From NCBI GenBank assembly GCA_963674895.2, contig CAXXCY010000001.1, forward strand, positions 868,001 through 932,000: a DNA stretch of 64,000 nucleotides, given 5' to 3'. A model generated the notes under the pieces. It searched no databases. It was not told the origin of the DNA and was given only the letters and a program-made list of their open reading frames with translations. The translations under genes and the position numbers were made by a program. How positions within the stretch are numbered: the first letter of the stretch is position 1; every line of letters begins with the position of its first letter. The DNA is from CAXXOK01 sp963674895 (GTDB lineage Bacteria > Bacillota > Clostridia > Christensenellales > Aristaeellaceae). This document shows positions 9,871 to 18,871 of the stretch, piece after piece.

Positions 9871-10836
9871 ATGACCAGGAAGATCATCTCAATTCTGCTG
9901 GCCCTGGCCCTTTCGCTGGGAATCACGGGTGCGCTGGCAGTGGACTATCCCACCGGAACGATTACCCTCATATGCCCCTGGGGCGCCGGCGGCTCCACGG
10001 ATATTACCGCACGCGCCGTAGCGTCCGTCGCCGAAAAAGCGTTCGGCGTGCCCGTTGTGGTGGTGAACCGCGAGGGCGGCGCCAGCACCATCGGAACCCA
10101 GGAAGTCGCGCTCAACACTGAGGGCGACGGCTACACCATTTTGGTCGCAACCATCAACGCGCTGGCCATCCTCCCGCACACGCTGGGTCTGGAGTATTCA
10201 CCCGCCGATTTCAAGGCCATCGGACAGGTTTCCGTCCGCGATATCGGCATCATCTGCAGTGCTGACAAACCGTGGAACGACATCAATGATTTCCTGGAAG
10301 ACGCCAAGGAGCATCCGGGCGAGTACCTTGTGGCCGTGCCGCAGGGCGGCCTGCAGCACATCATCTTCCAGACGCTGTGCAATATGACCGGCGCGTCCTT
10401 CACCGTCTACCCCGTCTCGGGCGATACCGAAAACCTGACCGCCGTTCTGGGCGGCGTAGCGGACCTCGGCGTCCCCGGCAGTTATGACGTAGCGGGCGGC
10501 CAGATTGAAGCCGGCGATATCAAGCTGCTGTGCTTCTTCTCGGACCGCCGCGTGGAAGCCTACCCGGACGTGCCGACCCTGATGGATCTTGGCTATGACA
10601 TCAGCGTGTATCCGTGGACGGCCATGCTGGTGCCCGCTGATACCGACGCCGAACTGCTGGCTAAGATGCAGGAGGTATGGGCCGGTGTTCTGCAGGATGA
10701 AGAGCTCGCGGAAATGCTGAAGAAAAACAAGCAGATGCCGCAATACCTGGACGGCGATTCGACCATGAAGTCCATTCAGACGCAGTATGACAGCTTCGGC
10801 GCTACCATTGAGGCGATGGGCCTCGCTGCCGAATAG
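9871..10836 (+). CDS. tctC: TctC-type secreted substrate-binding protein
   Basis: Extracytoplasmic binding protein of 321 residues (Bug/TctC family). The signal peptide is residues 1-23, with cleavage likely after 'ITGALA'. There is no lipobox cysteine, which is unusual for a monoderm. The mature part shows 'PTGTITLICPWGAGGSTD', the family's carboxylate-binding loop, and 'EGDGYTILVATINALAILP'. The start at ATG 9871 has AAGGAGG 7 bases upstream. It follows tctA by 65 bases; a strong hairpin follows the gene at 10878. Confidence 0.93.
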   Translation: MTRKIISILLALALSLGITGALAVDYPTGTITLICPWGAGGSTDITARAVASVAEKAFGVPVVVVNREGGASTIGTQEVALNTEGDGYTILVATINALAILPHTLGLEYSPADFKAIGQVSVRDIGIICSADKPWNDINDFLEDAKEHPGEYLVAVPQGGLQHIIFQTLCNMTGASFTVYPVSGDTENLTAVLGGVADLGVPGSYDVAGGQIEAGDIKLLCFFSDRRVEAYPDVPTLMDLGYDISVYPWTAMLVPADTDAELLAKMQEVWAGVLQDEELAEMLKKNKQMPQYLDGDSTMKSIQTQYDSFGATIEAMGLAAE

Positions 10837-10877
10837 TCCACGATTGCCATGCGCCGGGCGCTTCCGGCGTACGCTAT

Positions 10878-10915
10878 TTGGCAAAAATGCGGGGTAACTC
10901 CCGCGTTTTTGCCAA
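10878..10915 (+). other. Hairpin between tctC and the hydrolase gene
   Basis: A 16-bp stem with one G-T wobble and a 6-base loop (GTAACT) lies 41 bases after the tctC stop. No pure T-run follows, and the next gene's ribosome site starts 5 bases later. It is therefore more likely an mRNA-stabilising or partially terminating element than a full terminator. Confidence 0.7.
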
Positions 10916-10933
10916 TATTGAGGAGAGATCGCA

Positions 10934-11854
10934 TTGCCAAGGATTTGCACGTATTCCACGAACAGCCTTCAGTCGGTCGGAGTTTGGGAAGCCGACAGGA
11001 TTATTGATTTCAACGCGGCCATGGCTGCGCTCGGGCAGACCTTCAGGGCGGACAGCGTAAAGCGGATTCTCGAGTCCGGCAGCGAGGGGAAGCGCGCGCT
11101 TGCCCTCATCACAAACGCGCCGGAGCTTAGGGAAAGCTGCGCATACGACGTGAAGGCCGTGCGTCTGGAGGCGCCGATACCATCACCGAATAAATTTATG
11201 TGCCTAGCGGGGAACTATTCCGAGCATTTGGCTGAAAATTACGGCAAAGAGAATTTCAAAATGCCCGAGGATATTCATATATTTACCAAATGCAATACCT
11301 CGGTAGCGGGGCCCTATGACGATATATTCGTGCCCAATACCGTAGAAAAGCTGGATTACGAGCTGGAACTGGGGATCGTGATCGGCAAAAAGGGCAGATA
11401 CATCCCCCAGAATAAAGCCGGGGAGCATATCGGAGGGTATGTGGTGGCCGACGATATTTCAAACCGCGCCTTCATGCCCAACGTGCCGGGCGGCAGGATA
11501 CACTGGTTTGCCATGAAATCAAACGATTGCTTTGCGCCCTTCGGCCCCTGTGTGCTTACCGCGGATGAGGTTGAAAGCATATCGGAGCTCAAAATGAGGC
11601 TTTTCATCAACGGCGAACTGCGCCAGAGCGTCGATCCCGCGTACATGATATTCAAACCGGAATGGATCGTATCCCGTTTAAGCGAATGGGTGACCCTTGA
11701 ACCCGGCGATATCATCATCACCGGAACTCCCGCGGGGAACGCATGGTCAAGGCAGCTCTTCCTCAAGGACGGCGATGTTATCAGGGCGGAGATGGACAAG
11801 GTTGGGTTTATAGAAAACAGGATTGTTTTTGAGGAGGCCTGCTACAGATGTTAA
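10934..11854 (+). CDS. Fumarylacetoacetate hydrolase-fold enzyme
   Basis: Enzyme of 306 residues in the FAH superfamily. It shows 'NKFMCLAGNYSEHL', the metal-binding 'LDYELELGIVIGKKGRY', 'GYVVADDISNRAF' and the C-terminal 'EPGDIIITGTPAGNAW'. The two Glu residues of 'ELELG' and a downstream Asp normally bind Mg/Mn. Family members hydrolyse acylpyruvate C-C bonds, decarboxylate beta-keto acids or hydrate dienoates. The start is TTG 10934 with AGGAGAG 6 bases upstream. Its stop overlaps the next start, so it is coupled to the PreA-like flavoprotein. Confidence 0.9.
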   Translation: MPRICTYSTNSLQSVGVWEADRIIDFNAAMAALGQTFRADSVKRILESGSEGKRALALITNAPELRESCAYDVKAVRLEAPIPSPNKFMCLAGNYSEHLAENYGKENFKMPEDIHIFTKCNTSVAGPYDDIFVPNTVEKLDYELELGIVIGKKGRYIPQNKAGEHIGGYVVADDISNRAFMPNVPGGRIHWFAMKSNDCFAPFGPCVLTADEVESISELKMRLFINGELRQSVDPAYMIFKPEWIVSRLSEWVTLEPGDIIITGTPAGNAWSRQLFLKDGDVIRAEMDKVGFIENRIVFEEACYRC

Positions 11855-13074
11855 CGCAGCGCGCAAAGCGGAGAACCACGGTCACGATTCTCGGGAAAAC
11901 CGTAAAATCGCCTGTATTTGCGGGTGCCGGACCCGCGACTCAAACGGTTGAGAATTGCCTTAGGATTCTGGAAAACGGCGCAGGGGCTGTGGAGCTGTCC
12001 TTCATTCGCGGGAACAGCAATATTTTCGATACCAACAGAAGAACGGATTTATATGCCGTTATACCTAAAAAAGCGGATGCCTACGGCGGTAAATTCTATG
12101 GGCTGATATCGACCGGCATGCATGTGGAAAAAGATCATCCCGAAGCATTTATCAACACGACCCGAGAAAATCTTCGCAGGGTAAAGGCGCAGTCCGACGG
12201 CCAATCGCTGATCGTGGCGAATATCGGCGCGGTTGGATACAAGGGCGACGGCGTGTATACATGGGGGGAGATGGCGAAAATGGCGCAGGAGAGCGGCGCC
12301 GACGCGATATCCCTGCATCTGCAGACCGGCAATCTCATGGCCGGAGGTATTTTTTCGCGCGACCCGCTGTTTCTCAAGCGTATTGTGGACGATGTCAAGG
12401 CGAATTCCACGCTGCCGATCATAGCGAAGCTTCCGATTGAGGGTTGCGAGCCGTCGTTGCTTGCGGATAACGCATATGAATGCGGCGCGGACGCCGTGGC
12501 GTCAACCGGGAGGTTTATAGGGCTTGTTCCGGACATCAACACGGGCGAGTGCGCGCTCGGCGGGCATATAGGATACGGCGGATCATGGGCTTTGCCGAAC
12601 ACCTGCGCGTGGGCCGCGAGAATGTATAAGGACAATCCCAGGCGCGTATTGATCCCCGGAGGCGGCGTAAACTCCTGGGAGGATATCGTCAAGGTGATCA
12701 TGTGCGGGGGCGCGATGGTTCAGGCCTGCACATGGCCTATGATAAGCGGATACGGGGTTATAGCCGACGCGCTGGATAAAATCGACGCGTGGATGAAGGA
12801 TAAGGGCTATGAGAGCTTTGACGAACTTCGCGGAACGGTTGCGATGCGCGCGGTCAGTTCGCCGGAGCTTTGGGCGCGCACGCCCAAACGAACGCAAACC
12901 CCGAAGTACGGCATAGCGATAGACGAGTCAAAGTGCACAAAATGCGGCAAATGTATACATAACTGCTATTTTGACGCAATCACCGAAACCGCCGCCGCAA
13001 TGCGCATAGATACCGATAAATGCCAGGGCTGCGGATGCTGCCAGGGAACATGCCCGTTTGACGCGATACACTGA
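11848..13074 (+). CDS. DHODH/PreA-type flavoprotein with two 4Fe-4S clusters
   Basis: Protein of 408 residues. The N-terminal 330 residues form a dihydroorotate/dihydropyrimidine dehydrogenase-type FMN barrel ('VFAGAGPATQTVENCLRILE', 'LHLQTGNLMAGG', 'LPIIAKLPIEG', 'PGGGVNSWEDIVKVIMCGG'). The C terminus is a ferredoxin domain with two cluster motifs, 'CTKCGKCIHNC' and 'CQGCGCCQGTC'. It resembles PreA, the pyrimidine-reducing subunit, but no PreT partner is in the operon. It may reduce a C=C bond or oxidise its product, with electrons passed through the clusters. It overlaps the hydrolase gene by 7 bases. Confidence 0.88.
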   Translation: MLTQRAKRRTTVTILGKTVKSPVFAGAGPATQTVENCLRILENGAGAVELSFIRGNSNIFDTNRRTDLYAVIPKKADAYGGKFYGLISTGMHVEKDHPEAFINTTRENLRRVKAQSDGQSLIVANIGAVGYKGDGVYTWGEMAKMAQESGADAISLHLQTGNLMAGGIFSRDPLFLKRIVDDVKANSTLPIIAKLPIEGCEPSLLADNAYECGADAVASTGRFIGLVPDINTGECALGGHIGYGGSWALPNTCAWAARMYKDNPRRVLIPGGGVNSWEDIVKVIMCGGAMVQACTWPMISGYGVIADALDKIDAWMKDKGYESFDELRGTVAMRAVSSPELWARTPKRTQTPKYGIAIDESKCTKCGKCIHNCYFDAITETAAAMRIDTDKCQGCGCCQGTCPFDAIH

Positions 13075-13132
13075 AGAATCGATACGGCGCGGAAACCGGA
13101 ATACATTCGTGCGATACGCGGGGAGATACCGG

Positions 13133-14695
13133 ATGATTACAACGATTATCAAAGCAAACTGCTATATGGACTCGATCTTTCTGATGAAGGCCTCCAAGGA
13201 AGTCATGGCTTTGGAAGGCGTAATCAGCGCGGTGGTGGTCATGGGCAGCGAGATGAATAAGACCGTGCTCAAGGACTTCGGAGGCCTCACGCCGCAGGCG
13301 CAGGCTGCCGGGCCGAACGATCTGATCATATCCGTGGAGGCCGGGGACGCGATCATCGCTAAAAACGCCGATGCCCGCGTCGCTGAGTTTATGACCAAAA
13401 AAGAAGGCGGAAGAGAGGGCGGGAAAGAGCAGGCGTGTACATCCTTCCCTCAGGCCATAGAGAAAAACCCGGACGCCAATCTCGTGATGATTTCGCTGCC
13501 GGGGGAATACGCGGCGATGGAAGCCAGGCTTGCCCTGCGCAGGGGAATGCACGCGTTTATATTCAGCGATCTCCCGCTTGAGGACGAGCTGGAATTGAAA
13601 AAACTGGGCGCGGAAAAGGGTTTGCTGGTGATGGGGCCGGGCGCCGGCACCGCCGTGATAGACGGCGTATCGATAGGGCTGATGAGCAAGGTGCGGCGCG
13701 GGCGCATAGGCATTGCGGCGGCGAGCGGGAGCGGGCTTCAGGAGGTGGCCGTTCTTGTCCACCGTCAGGGCGAGGGCATATCGCAGGCAATCGGCGTGGG
13801 CGGGCACGACCTCACGGAAAAAATCGCGGGCAGCATGATGCTTCGGAGTATAGAGATATTGGATAAAGACCCGGACACAAAGGTGATCGCGCTCGTATCA
13901 AAGCCGCCGCACAGCGCGACCGCGAGGCTTATATATGACGCCCTCGCAAAGGTCGAAAAGCCGAAGGTGGTGTTTTTCCTTGGCGGAAACGCCGCGGAAA
14001 TCAAAGCCGCGGGCGCCTGCGCCCCCGCCACGCTGGAGGACGCGGCCGACATGGCCGTCAAGCTCGCGAGGGATGAAAGGGTGGAAGACCGCGATACCGT
14101 CAAAGCCGCGATGGAAGAACTGAGACCCACAGCGGCTCTTGAGCGCGCAAAGCTGTCGCCTGACCAGAAATACCTGCGCGGTCTGTTCTGCGGCGGCACC
14201 CACAGCGAGGAGGCCGTGACGCTCATGCAGGCGTTCGTGCCTCATATGCATTCCAACATCGCATTCGGCAAGGTGGATTTTCTGACGGACAGAACCGTAA
14301 GCCTTGAGAACACGCTGCTTGACATGGGCGACGAGGAATTCACAAGGGGCAAACCGCATCCGGTGATAGACCCGGCCATACTCGTGGACAGGCTGAAGCA
14401 GGAGGGGCGCGATGCGCAGGTCGCGGTCATACTCTTTGACATTGTTTTGGGCTACGGCGCGCACGACGATCCCGCGGGCTGCATAGAGGACGCGCTGCTG
14501 TGCATACGGCGGGAGGCCCAAAGAGAAGGAAGGAATCTATGTATGATCGCCTCGGTATGCGGGACCGATATGGATCCGCAGACGTACGACGCGCAGGTGA
14601 GCAGGCTTGAACGCATAGGTGTAAGAGTGATGGGAAGCAACGCGCGCGCCGCGCTTTTGGCGGGTATGATCGCAGCCGGGGAGGAACCGTTATGA
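13133..14695 (+). CDS. fdrA: FdrA family protein (AllF-type acyl/carbamoyl transferase subunit)
   Basis: Protein of 520 residues related to succinyl-CoA synthetase subunits. It has CoA-ligase-like segments 'GKEQACTSFPQAIEK', 'LLVMGPGAGTAVIDGV', 'GRIGIAAASGSGLQEVAVL' (with 'GEGISQAIGVGGHDL') and 'LRGLFCGGTHSEEAV'. In E. coli, FdrA (AllF) works with YlbE/AllG and YlbF/AllH as an oxamate carbamoyltransferase, making carbamoyl phosphate from oxalurate. The start at ATG 13133 has GGGGAG upstream; the gene overlaps the DUF1116 gene by 4 bases. Here it lies in an operon with DUF1116 and DUF2877 partners, but with an acetate-kinase-type enzyme instead of carbamate kinase. Confidence 0.9.
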   Translation: MITTIIKANCYMDSIFLMKASKEVMALEGVISAVVVMGSEMNKTVLKDFGGLTPQAQAAGPNDLIISVEAGDAIIAKNADARVAEFMTKKEGGREGGKEQACTSFPQAIEKNPDANLVMISLPGEYAAMEARLALRRGMHAFIFSDLPLEDELELKKLGAEKGLLVMGPGAGTAVIDGVSIGLMSKVRRGRIGIAAASGSGLQEVAVLVHRQGEGISQAIGVGGHDLTEKIAGSMMLRSIEILDKDPDTKVIALVSKPPHSATARLIYDALAKVEKPKVVFFLGGNAAEIKAAGACAPATLEDAADMAVKLARDERVEDRDTVKAAMEELRPTAALERAKLSPDQKYLRGLFCGGTHSEEAVTLMQAFVPHMHSNIAFGKVDFLTDRTVSLENTLLDMGDEEFTRGKPHPVIDPAILVDRLKQEGRDAQVAVILFDIVLGYGAHDDPAGCIEDALLCIRREAQREGRNLCMIASVCGTDMDPQTYDAQVSRLERIGVRVMGSNARAALLAGMIAAGEEPL

Positions 14696-16110
14696 GCAAA
14701 ATTATGTGCGGCCCCATCAAGGCCATTAATTTAGGCGTAGAGAACTTCAGCGACGGGCTGATACGGCAGGGCGAGGAGAGCGTTCAGGTGGCATGGCGTC
14801 CGCCGGCAGACGCGCGGCTCGTGTCCAAACTGCGCGACATGGAGGGCGGCGTACTTGAGCGCAAAACGGACGCCGCCAACCAAAAGGCCTTTGATATCAT
14901 GATGAACGCCGAGCCTGTTTTTACCGGGATCCATAAGGCAAAGGAAGTCGTTCCCGGATTCAGGGATAACCTGATACTTCATGCGGGCCCGCCGATAGCG
15001 TGGGAACGCATGATAGGCGCTCAGAAGAAGGGCGTCATAGGCGGCGTTCTTCATGAAAAGCTCGCGAAAAACGAAAAGGACGCTCTGGGCATGATAGAGG
15101 CCGGGGAGATAGAGATAGGCTCTGCGAACGACTATTTCATCGTGGGCGCGGGCGCGGGGATCGTGACCGCAAGCATGATGCTCAACGTCAGCCGCGACAG
15201 GCAAAGCGGCGTCGAGGGATACTGCCCTCCCTTCGAGGGAAGGGTGGGGCTTGCCGTATGGGGCGTTTACAATGAAGAGGTGGAGGAAAACCTCGGGATC
15301 ATAGAGCGCATTTTCGCGCCCGCGATATCCGAAACCCTTGACAAGTGCGGAGGGATAGACGTCAAGAGCATCATGAACCGCGGGATGCAGATGGGCGACG
15401 ACATGCACACGCGGCAGACCGCGGCGGGGCTTATACTGGTAAACGAGCTGGTGCCCATGATGCTCAAAACCGGGCTGGACTATCAAACCGTGCAGTATTG
15501 CATAGAGCAGCTCACGAGCACTGAGCGCTGGTTTCATCCCCTGGCGCTGTCCGCTTCCATGTCCATGATCAGGATGATCAAGGGCATGGAATACGCAACC
15601 GTCGTCACCTCGCTCGTGCAAAACGGCGTGGAAACCGGCATAAAAATGTCCTGCACCGGTGAAAAGTGGTATCTGGCGCCCGCGCCGCGGTTTGTGGGGC
15701 AGTATTTTTCCACGCAGTGGGGCCCCGACGACGCCGTTCCGTTTATGGGAGACAGCACGATAGCCGAGGAATGCGGTATGGGCGCGTTCGCGGGCGCGGC
15801 TGCGCCGGGTGTGATGCGGCTGCGCGGGGGCGGCTGGCGCGAGGGGATCAGGCAATCCGAGGAGCTGAAAAGAATATCGGTGGGCGTCAACCATAACGCG
15901 CCCCTTCCGCTTCTGGATTTCACGGGTCCCGGTATGGCTATAGACGTCAGAAAGGTGATCACCACGGGCATTGCGCCCCTTTGCCACGGCGGCATCATAT
16001 CCAAAAACGGCGGGCAAATCGGGGCGGGCGCGGCAAGGTTCCCGATCGAAAACCACAAAAAAGCGCTCGACGCCTATTTTGAAAAATACGGAGATGAGCT
16101 TCATGATTAA
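14692..16110 (+). CDS. DUF1116 protein (YlbE/AllG type)
   Basis: Protein of 472 residues in the DUF1116 family. Visible conserved stretches are 'VQVAWRPPADARLVSKL', 'GFRDNLILHAGPPIAWERM', 'EIGSANDYFIVGAGAGIVTA' and 'GAARFPIENHKKALDAYF'. It overlaps fdrA (ATGA) and the following flavoprotein, so translation is coupled. The E. coli homologue is the AllG subunit of the oxamate carbamoyltransferase. No membrane segment or known catalytic motif is obvious. It probably holds part of the organic substrate site of the FdrA complex. Confidence 0.9.
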   Translation: MSKIMCGPIKAINLGVENFSDGLIRQGEESVQVAWRPPADARLVSKLRDMEGGVLERKTDAANQKAFDIMMNAEPVFTGIHKAKEVVPGFRDNLILHAGPPIAWERMIGAQKKGVIGGVLHEKLAKNEKDALGMIEAGEIEIGSANDYFIVGAGAGIVTASMMLNVSRDRQSGVEGYCPPFEGRVGLAVWGVYNEEVEENLGIIERIFAPAISETLDKCGGIDVKSIMNRGMQMGDDMHTRQTAAGLILVNELVPMMLKTGLDYQTVQYCIEQLTSTERWFHPLALSASMSMIRMIKGMEYATVVTSLVQNGVETGIKMSCTGEKWYLAPAPRFVGQYFSTQWGPDDAVPFMGDSTIAEECGMGAFAGAAAPGVMRLRGGGWREGIRQSEELKRISVGVNHNAPLPLLDFTGPGMAIDVRKVITTGIAPLCHGGIISKNGGQIGAGAARFPIENHKKALDAYFEKYGDELHD

Positions 16111-17686
16111 GGAGCTTCCGCCCGTGGATATCGCGGTTGTGGGGGCGGGGCTCGCGGGCTTATGCGCGGCGGTGTATGCCGCCGGCGAGGGGTGCAGCGC
16201 CGCGCTTTTATCAAAGCGCGGCATGCCCGCTTCGGTGCACGTGACGGGCTTCAACGCGCCCGTATCGGCGGATGACAGCGCCGCAGACTTTATGGAGGAC
16301 ATCGTCAAAAGCGGATTCGGGCTGGCGGACTCCGTGCTTGCCGGCGTGCTGGCGCATGACGCCGTCAAAGCGGCGGACGACGTCGAGGCTATGGGCTTTC
16401 GGCCCGACCGCGACGCGAACGGACATTACGATCTGATACGGGTTCTCGGTTCGCGCAAGGCGCGGCTTGTGCACAAAGGCTCCGAGACCGGGGAAGATCT
16501 GATAAAGCTGCTCGGAGGCGCGGCAAAAGCGGCAGCGCGCTATCAAGGCATGACCGTGCTGGACATCGTGACGGAACACGGCCGCACAGCGGGCGTGACG
16601 GCATTGGATCCCGAAGGCGCGCCCTGCGTGCTGCCTGCAAAGGCCGTCATACTCGCTGCGGGCGGCAGCGGGGATATTTACCCCGTCACAACATATTTCG
16701 CGGGTCTTGAAGGCGACGGCTACGCCATGGCATACCGCGCGGGCGCGACGCTGATCGACATGGAATTCCAGCAGTTTGAGCCGTGCTGCCTGCTGGAGCC
16801 GGCGAGCCTTCGCGGAAAGCTCCTGCCCACGACGCTCATGTTCAAGGGCGGAAGGCTGCTCAATAAAAACGGCCGCGATATACTCGCGGAGTGCGCCGGA
16901 TTGCAAAAGAGCGATGTGGCCCTCGCCATTGCGCGGGAGATAGACCGCGGCGGAGGCGCGCCGCCGGGAGGAGTGTATCTTGACCTGCGAAGCGTTCCGC
17001 GCGACATACTCCTGCGCGAGAACGCGTTATTCGTAAAGCCCCTTACCGACGCGGGAATGGACCCCGGGAAAGAGCTTCTGATCGTGGCGCCCGCCGCGCA
17101 TACCTGCCTGGGCGGCGTCGAAATCGATGAAAACGCCGCGACGACGGTTCCCGGGCTTTTCGCCGCGGGCGAGGTTGCGGGCGGAGTGCACGGCGCGAAC
17201 CGCATGGGAGGCTGCGCGGGAACCGAAATCCTCGTTTTCGGAAAGCGGGCGGGGCTTTCGGCGGCCGCGTATTGCCGTACGCGGCCGGAGGCGGACTCCG
17301 GCAAGTGCACGGCTTTGGCCGGGCAGGCCTTTGACGGCTACACCATTTGCGGCGGCCCGGACTGGACGTCATATCGCGATCAAATAGGGGAAATAGTGTG
17401 CAACGGACTTGGAGTTATGCGCAGCGAAGGCGATATGAAAAAGGCGGAGTCGGAACTCATGCGCCTGCAATTGCAGCTGGCTGCCGAGGCAAAAGCGCCC
17501 GGCTGGCACAGCATCGAAAACAGGCTTACGGTGGCGTTGATGCAAACCCGCGCCTCCCTTGCGCGGCGCGAAAGCCGCGGGGTGTTTTTCAGAACCGATT
17601 ATCCGGCCCCGGACGATGCGTGGGCGGCAAGGCATTGCGCGATCGTACGCGGAAGCGGCGGCATGCGTATAGAGCCGAGCATATGA
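16103..17686 (+). CDS. FAD-binding flavoprotein, fumarate-reductase/aspartate-oxidase type
   Basis: Flavoprotein of 527 residues. The N-terminal FAD motif is 'DIAVVGAGLAGLCAAVYAA', then 'AKAVILAAGGSGDIYP', and near the C-terminal third 'HTCLGGVEIDENA' and 'GLFAAGEVAGGVHGANRMGG', which are the hallmarks of succinate dehydrogenase flavoprotein/L-aspartate oxidase/APS reductase relatives. A C-terminal helical region follows. The start at ATG 16103 has GGAG 9 bases upstream and overlaps the DUF1116 stop. It likely inserts or removes a C=C bond beside a carboxylate. No iron-sulfur or membrane-anchor subunit is adjacent, so the electron partner may be the ferredoxin-bearing PreA-like protein. Confidence 0.9.
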   Translation: MIKELPPVDIAVVGAGLAGLCAAVYAAGEGCSAALLSKRGMPASVHVTGFNAPVSADDSAADFMEDIVKSGFGLADSVLAGVLAHDAVKAADDVEAMGFRPDRDANGHYDLIRVLGSRKARLVHKGSETGEDLIKLLGGAAKAAARYQGMTVLDIVTEHGRTAGVTALDPEGAPCVLPAKAVILAAGGSGDIYPVTTYFAGLEGDGYAMAYRAGATLIDMEFQQFEPCCLLEPASLRGKLLPTTLMFKGGRLLNKNGRDILAECAGLQKSDVALAIAREIDRGGGAPPGGVYLDLRSVPRDILLRENALFVKPLTDAGMDPGKELLIVAPAAHTCLGGVEIDENAATTVPGLFAAGEVAGGVHGANRMGGCAGTEILVFGKRAGLSAAAYCRTRPEADSGKCTALAGQAFDGYTICGGPDWTSYRDQIGEIVCNGLGVMRSEGDMKKAESELMRLQLQLAAEAKAPGWHSIENRLTVALMQTRASLARRESRGVFFRTDYPAPDDAWAARHCAIVRGSGGMRIEPSI

Positions 17687-17698
17687 AGGGCGATGCAT

Positions 17699-18871
17699 AT
17701 GTACAGCATATTGGTGCTGAACCTGGGTTCCACGAGCTTTAAGTTCAAATTTTACCGGATGGGCGATACGGAAGAGCTTTTCGCCTCCGGTTCCGTGGAA
17801 CGGATAGGCGGAAACGGCAGCTTTTCCGTATCGGCAGGCGATCAAAAGCTTCGGGGTGAATGCGTGTGCAAAAGTCACGCCGACGCCCTGGAACTGTGCC
17901 TGGCTGAAATGGAAAAGCTGGGCGTTCCCGTCGACATGAGCACACTCGACGCCCTGGGCTATAAGGCCGTGCATGGGGGAACGATGACCGGAACGCGAAT
18001 GGTAGATGACGCGCTTCTGTCTGAGATGGAGCGCATGGCCCCGTTTGCCCCCGCGCATAACCCGGTTTATACCGCAATGATGCGCAGCATACGCGTTCAA
18101 TATCCGGATGTCGCGCAGATCGCGTGCTTTGAGACGGCGTTTCACGCATCCATGCCGGAGGAGCGCGCCGTGTACGGCGTGCCCTATGAATGGGCGCAGG
18201 AGTACGGCATACGCAGGTATGGCTTTCACGGCTCCAGCCACGGCTACATCGCCTGGAAAATGGCGCGCGAGGCTCCCGGGGCGCGCCGTGTGATCAGCGC
18301 GCATTTGGGCGGCTCAAGCTCGCTGTGCGCCATCATGGACGGCAGAAGCATCGCTTCCTCCATGGGCGCGACGCCGCAAAGCGGGCTGTTTCAAAACAAC
18401 CGTGTGGGCGATTTCGACGTATTCACGCTTCCCGTGCTCGTTGAAAACATGGGCGGTTTGGAGCCTGTTCTGCGCGCGCTGTCAACCCAAAGCGGGTTGC
18501 TTGGCATTTCGGGCGTAGGCAACGATATGCGGGATGTGGAAAGCGCGGCGGACGCGGGGGACCCGCGCGCGCGGCTTGCTTTGGACGCCTTTACGGATGA
18601 AATTGCGGGTTATGTCGGCATGTTTACCGCTTACCTGGGCGGACTGGATGCGCTTTGCTTTACGGGCGGAATAGGGCTTAACGACGCGAGGATACGCGCC
18701 GCGGCGGTGAGCAGGCTTGGCTTTCTGAGCGCCCGCCTGGACGATGATGCCAATGCGCGCGGCATTCAGGGCAAAATAAGCGGTCCGGGCAGCGGAATAT
18801 CCATATGGGTATGGGAGACCAACGAGGAGATCATGGTGGCGCGCGGATGTGTAAAACTGCTTTCCCAATGA
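17699..18871 (+). CDS. Acetate kinase-type acyl-phosphate kinase
   Basis: ASKHA kinase of 390 residues, close to acetate kinase in length and motifs: 'SILVLNLGSTSFKFKFY', 'YKAVHGG', 'GIRRYGFHGSSHGYI', 'SAHLGGSSSLCAIMDGR', 'SMGATPQSGLF', 'LCFTGGIGLNDARI' and 'ETNEEIMVAR'. It would make ATP from an acyl phosphate. Two positions differ from ordinary AckA: the 'FDTAFH' motif with the catalytic Asp reads FETAFH, and the usual HRVVHGG reads YKAVHGG, so a substrate-binding Arg is Lys. These are conservative but hint at another substrate. The start at ATG 17699 has AAGGG about 9 bases upstream; ATG 17693 is possible. It replaces the carbamate kinase found with fdrA elsewhere. Confidence 0.9.
   Translation: MYSILVLNLGSTSFKFKFYRMGDTEELFASGSVERIGGNGSFSVSAGDQKLRGECVCKSHADALELCLAEMEKLGVPVDMSTLDALGYKAVHGGTMTGTRMVDDALLSEMERMAPFAPAHNPVYTAMMRSIRVQYPDVAQIACFETAFHASMPEERAVYGVPYEWAQEYGIRRYGFHGSSHGYIAWKMAREAPGARRVISAHLGGSSSLCAIMDGRSIASSMGATPQSGLFQNNRVGDFDVFTLPVLVENMGGLEPVLRALSTQSGLLGISGVGNDMRDVESAADAGDPRARLALDAFTDEIAGYVGMFTAYLGGLDALCFTGGIGLNDARIRAAAVSRLGFLSARLDDDANARGIQGKISGPGSGISIWVWETNEEIMVARGCVKLLSQ

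Noticed and set aside
14731..16368. 545-residue open frame on the minus strand
   Set aside because: It is exactly antisense to the DUF1116 gene and the start of the flavoprotein. High GC gives long shadow frames; no ribosome site or family motif is present, while the plus strand shows conserved domains.
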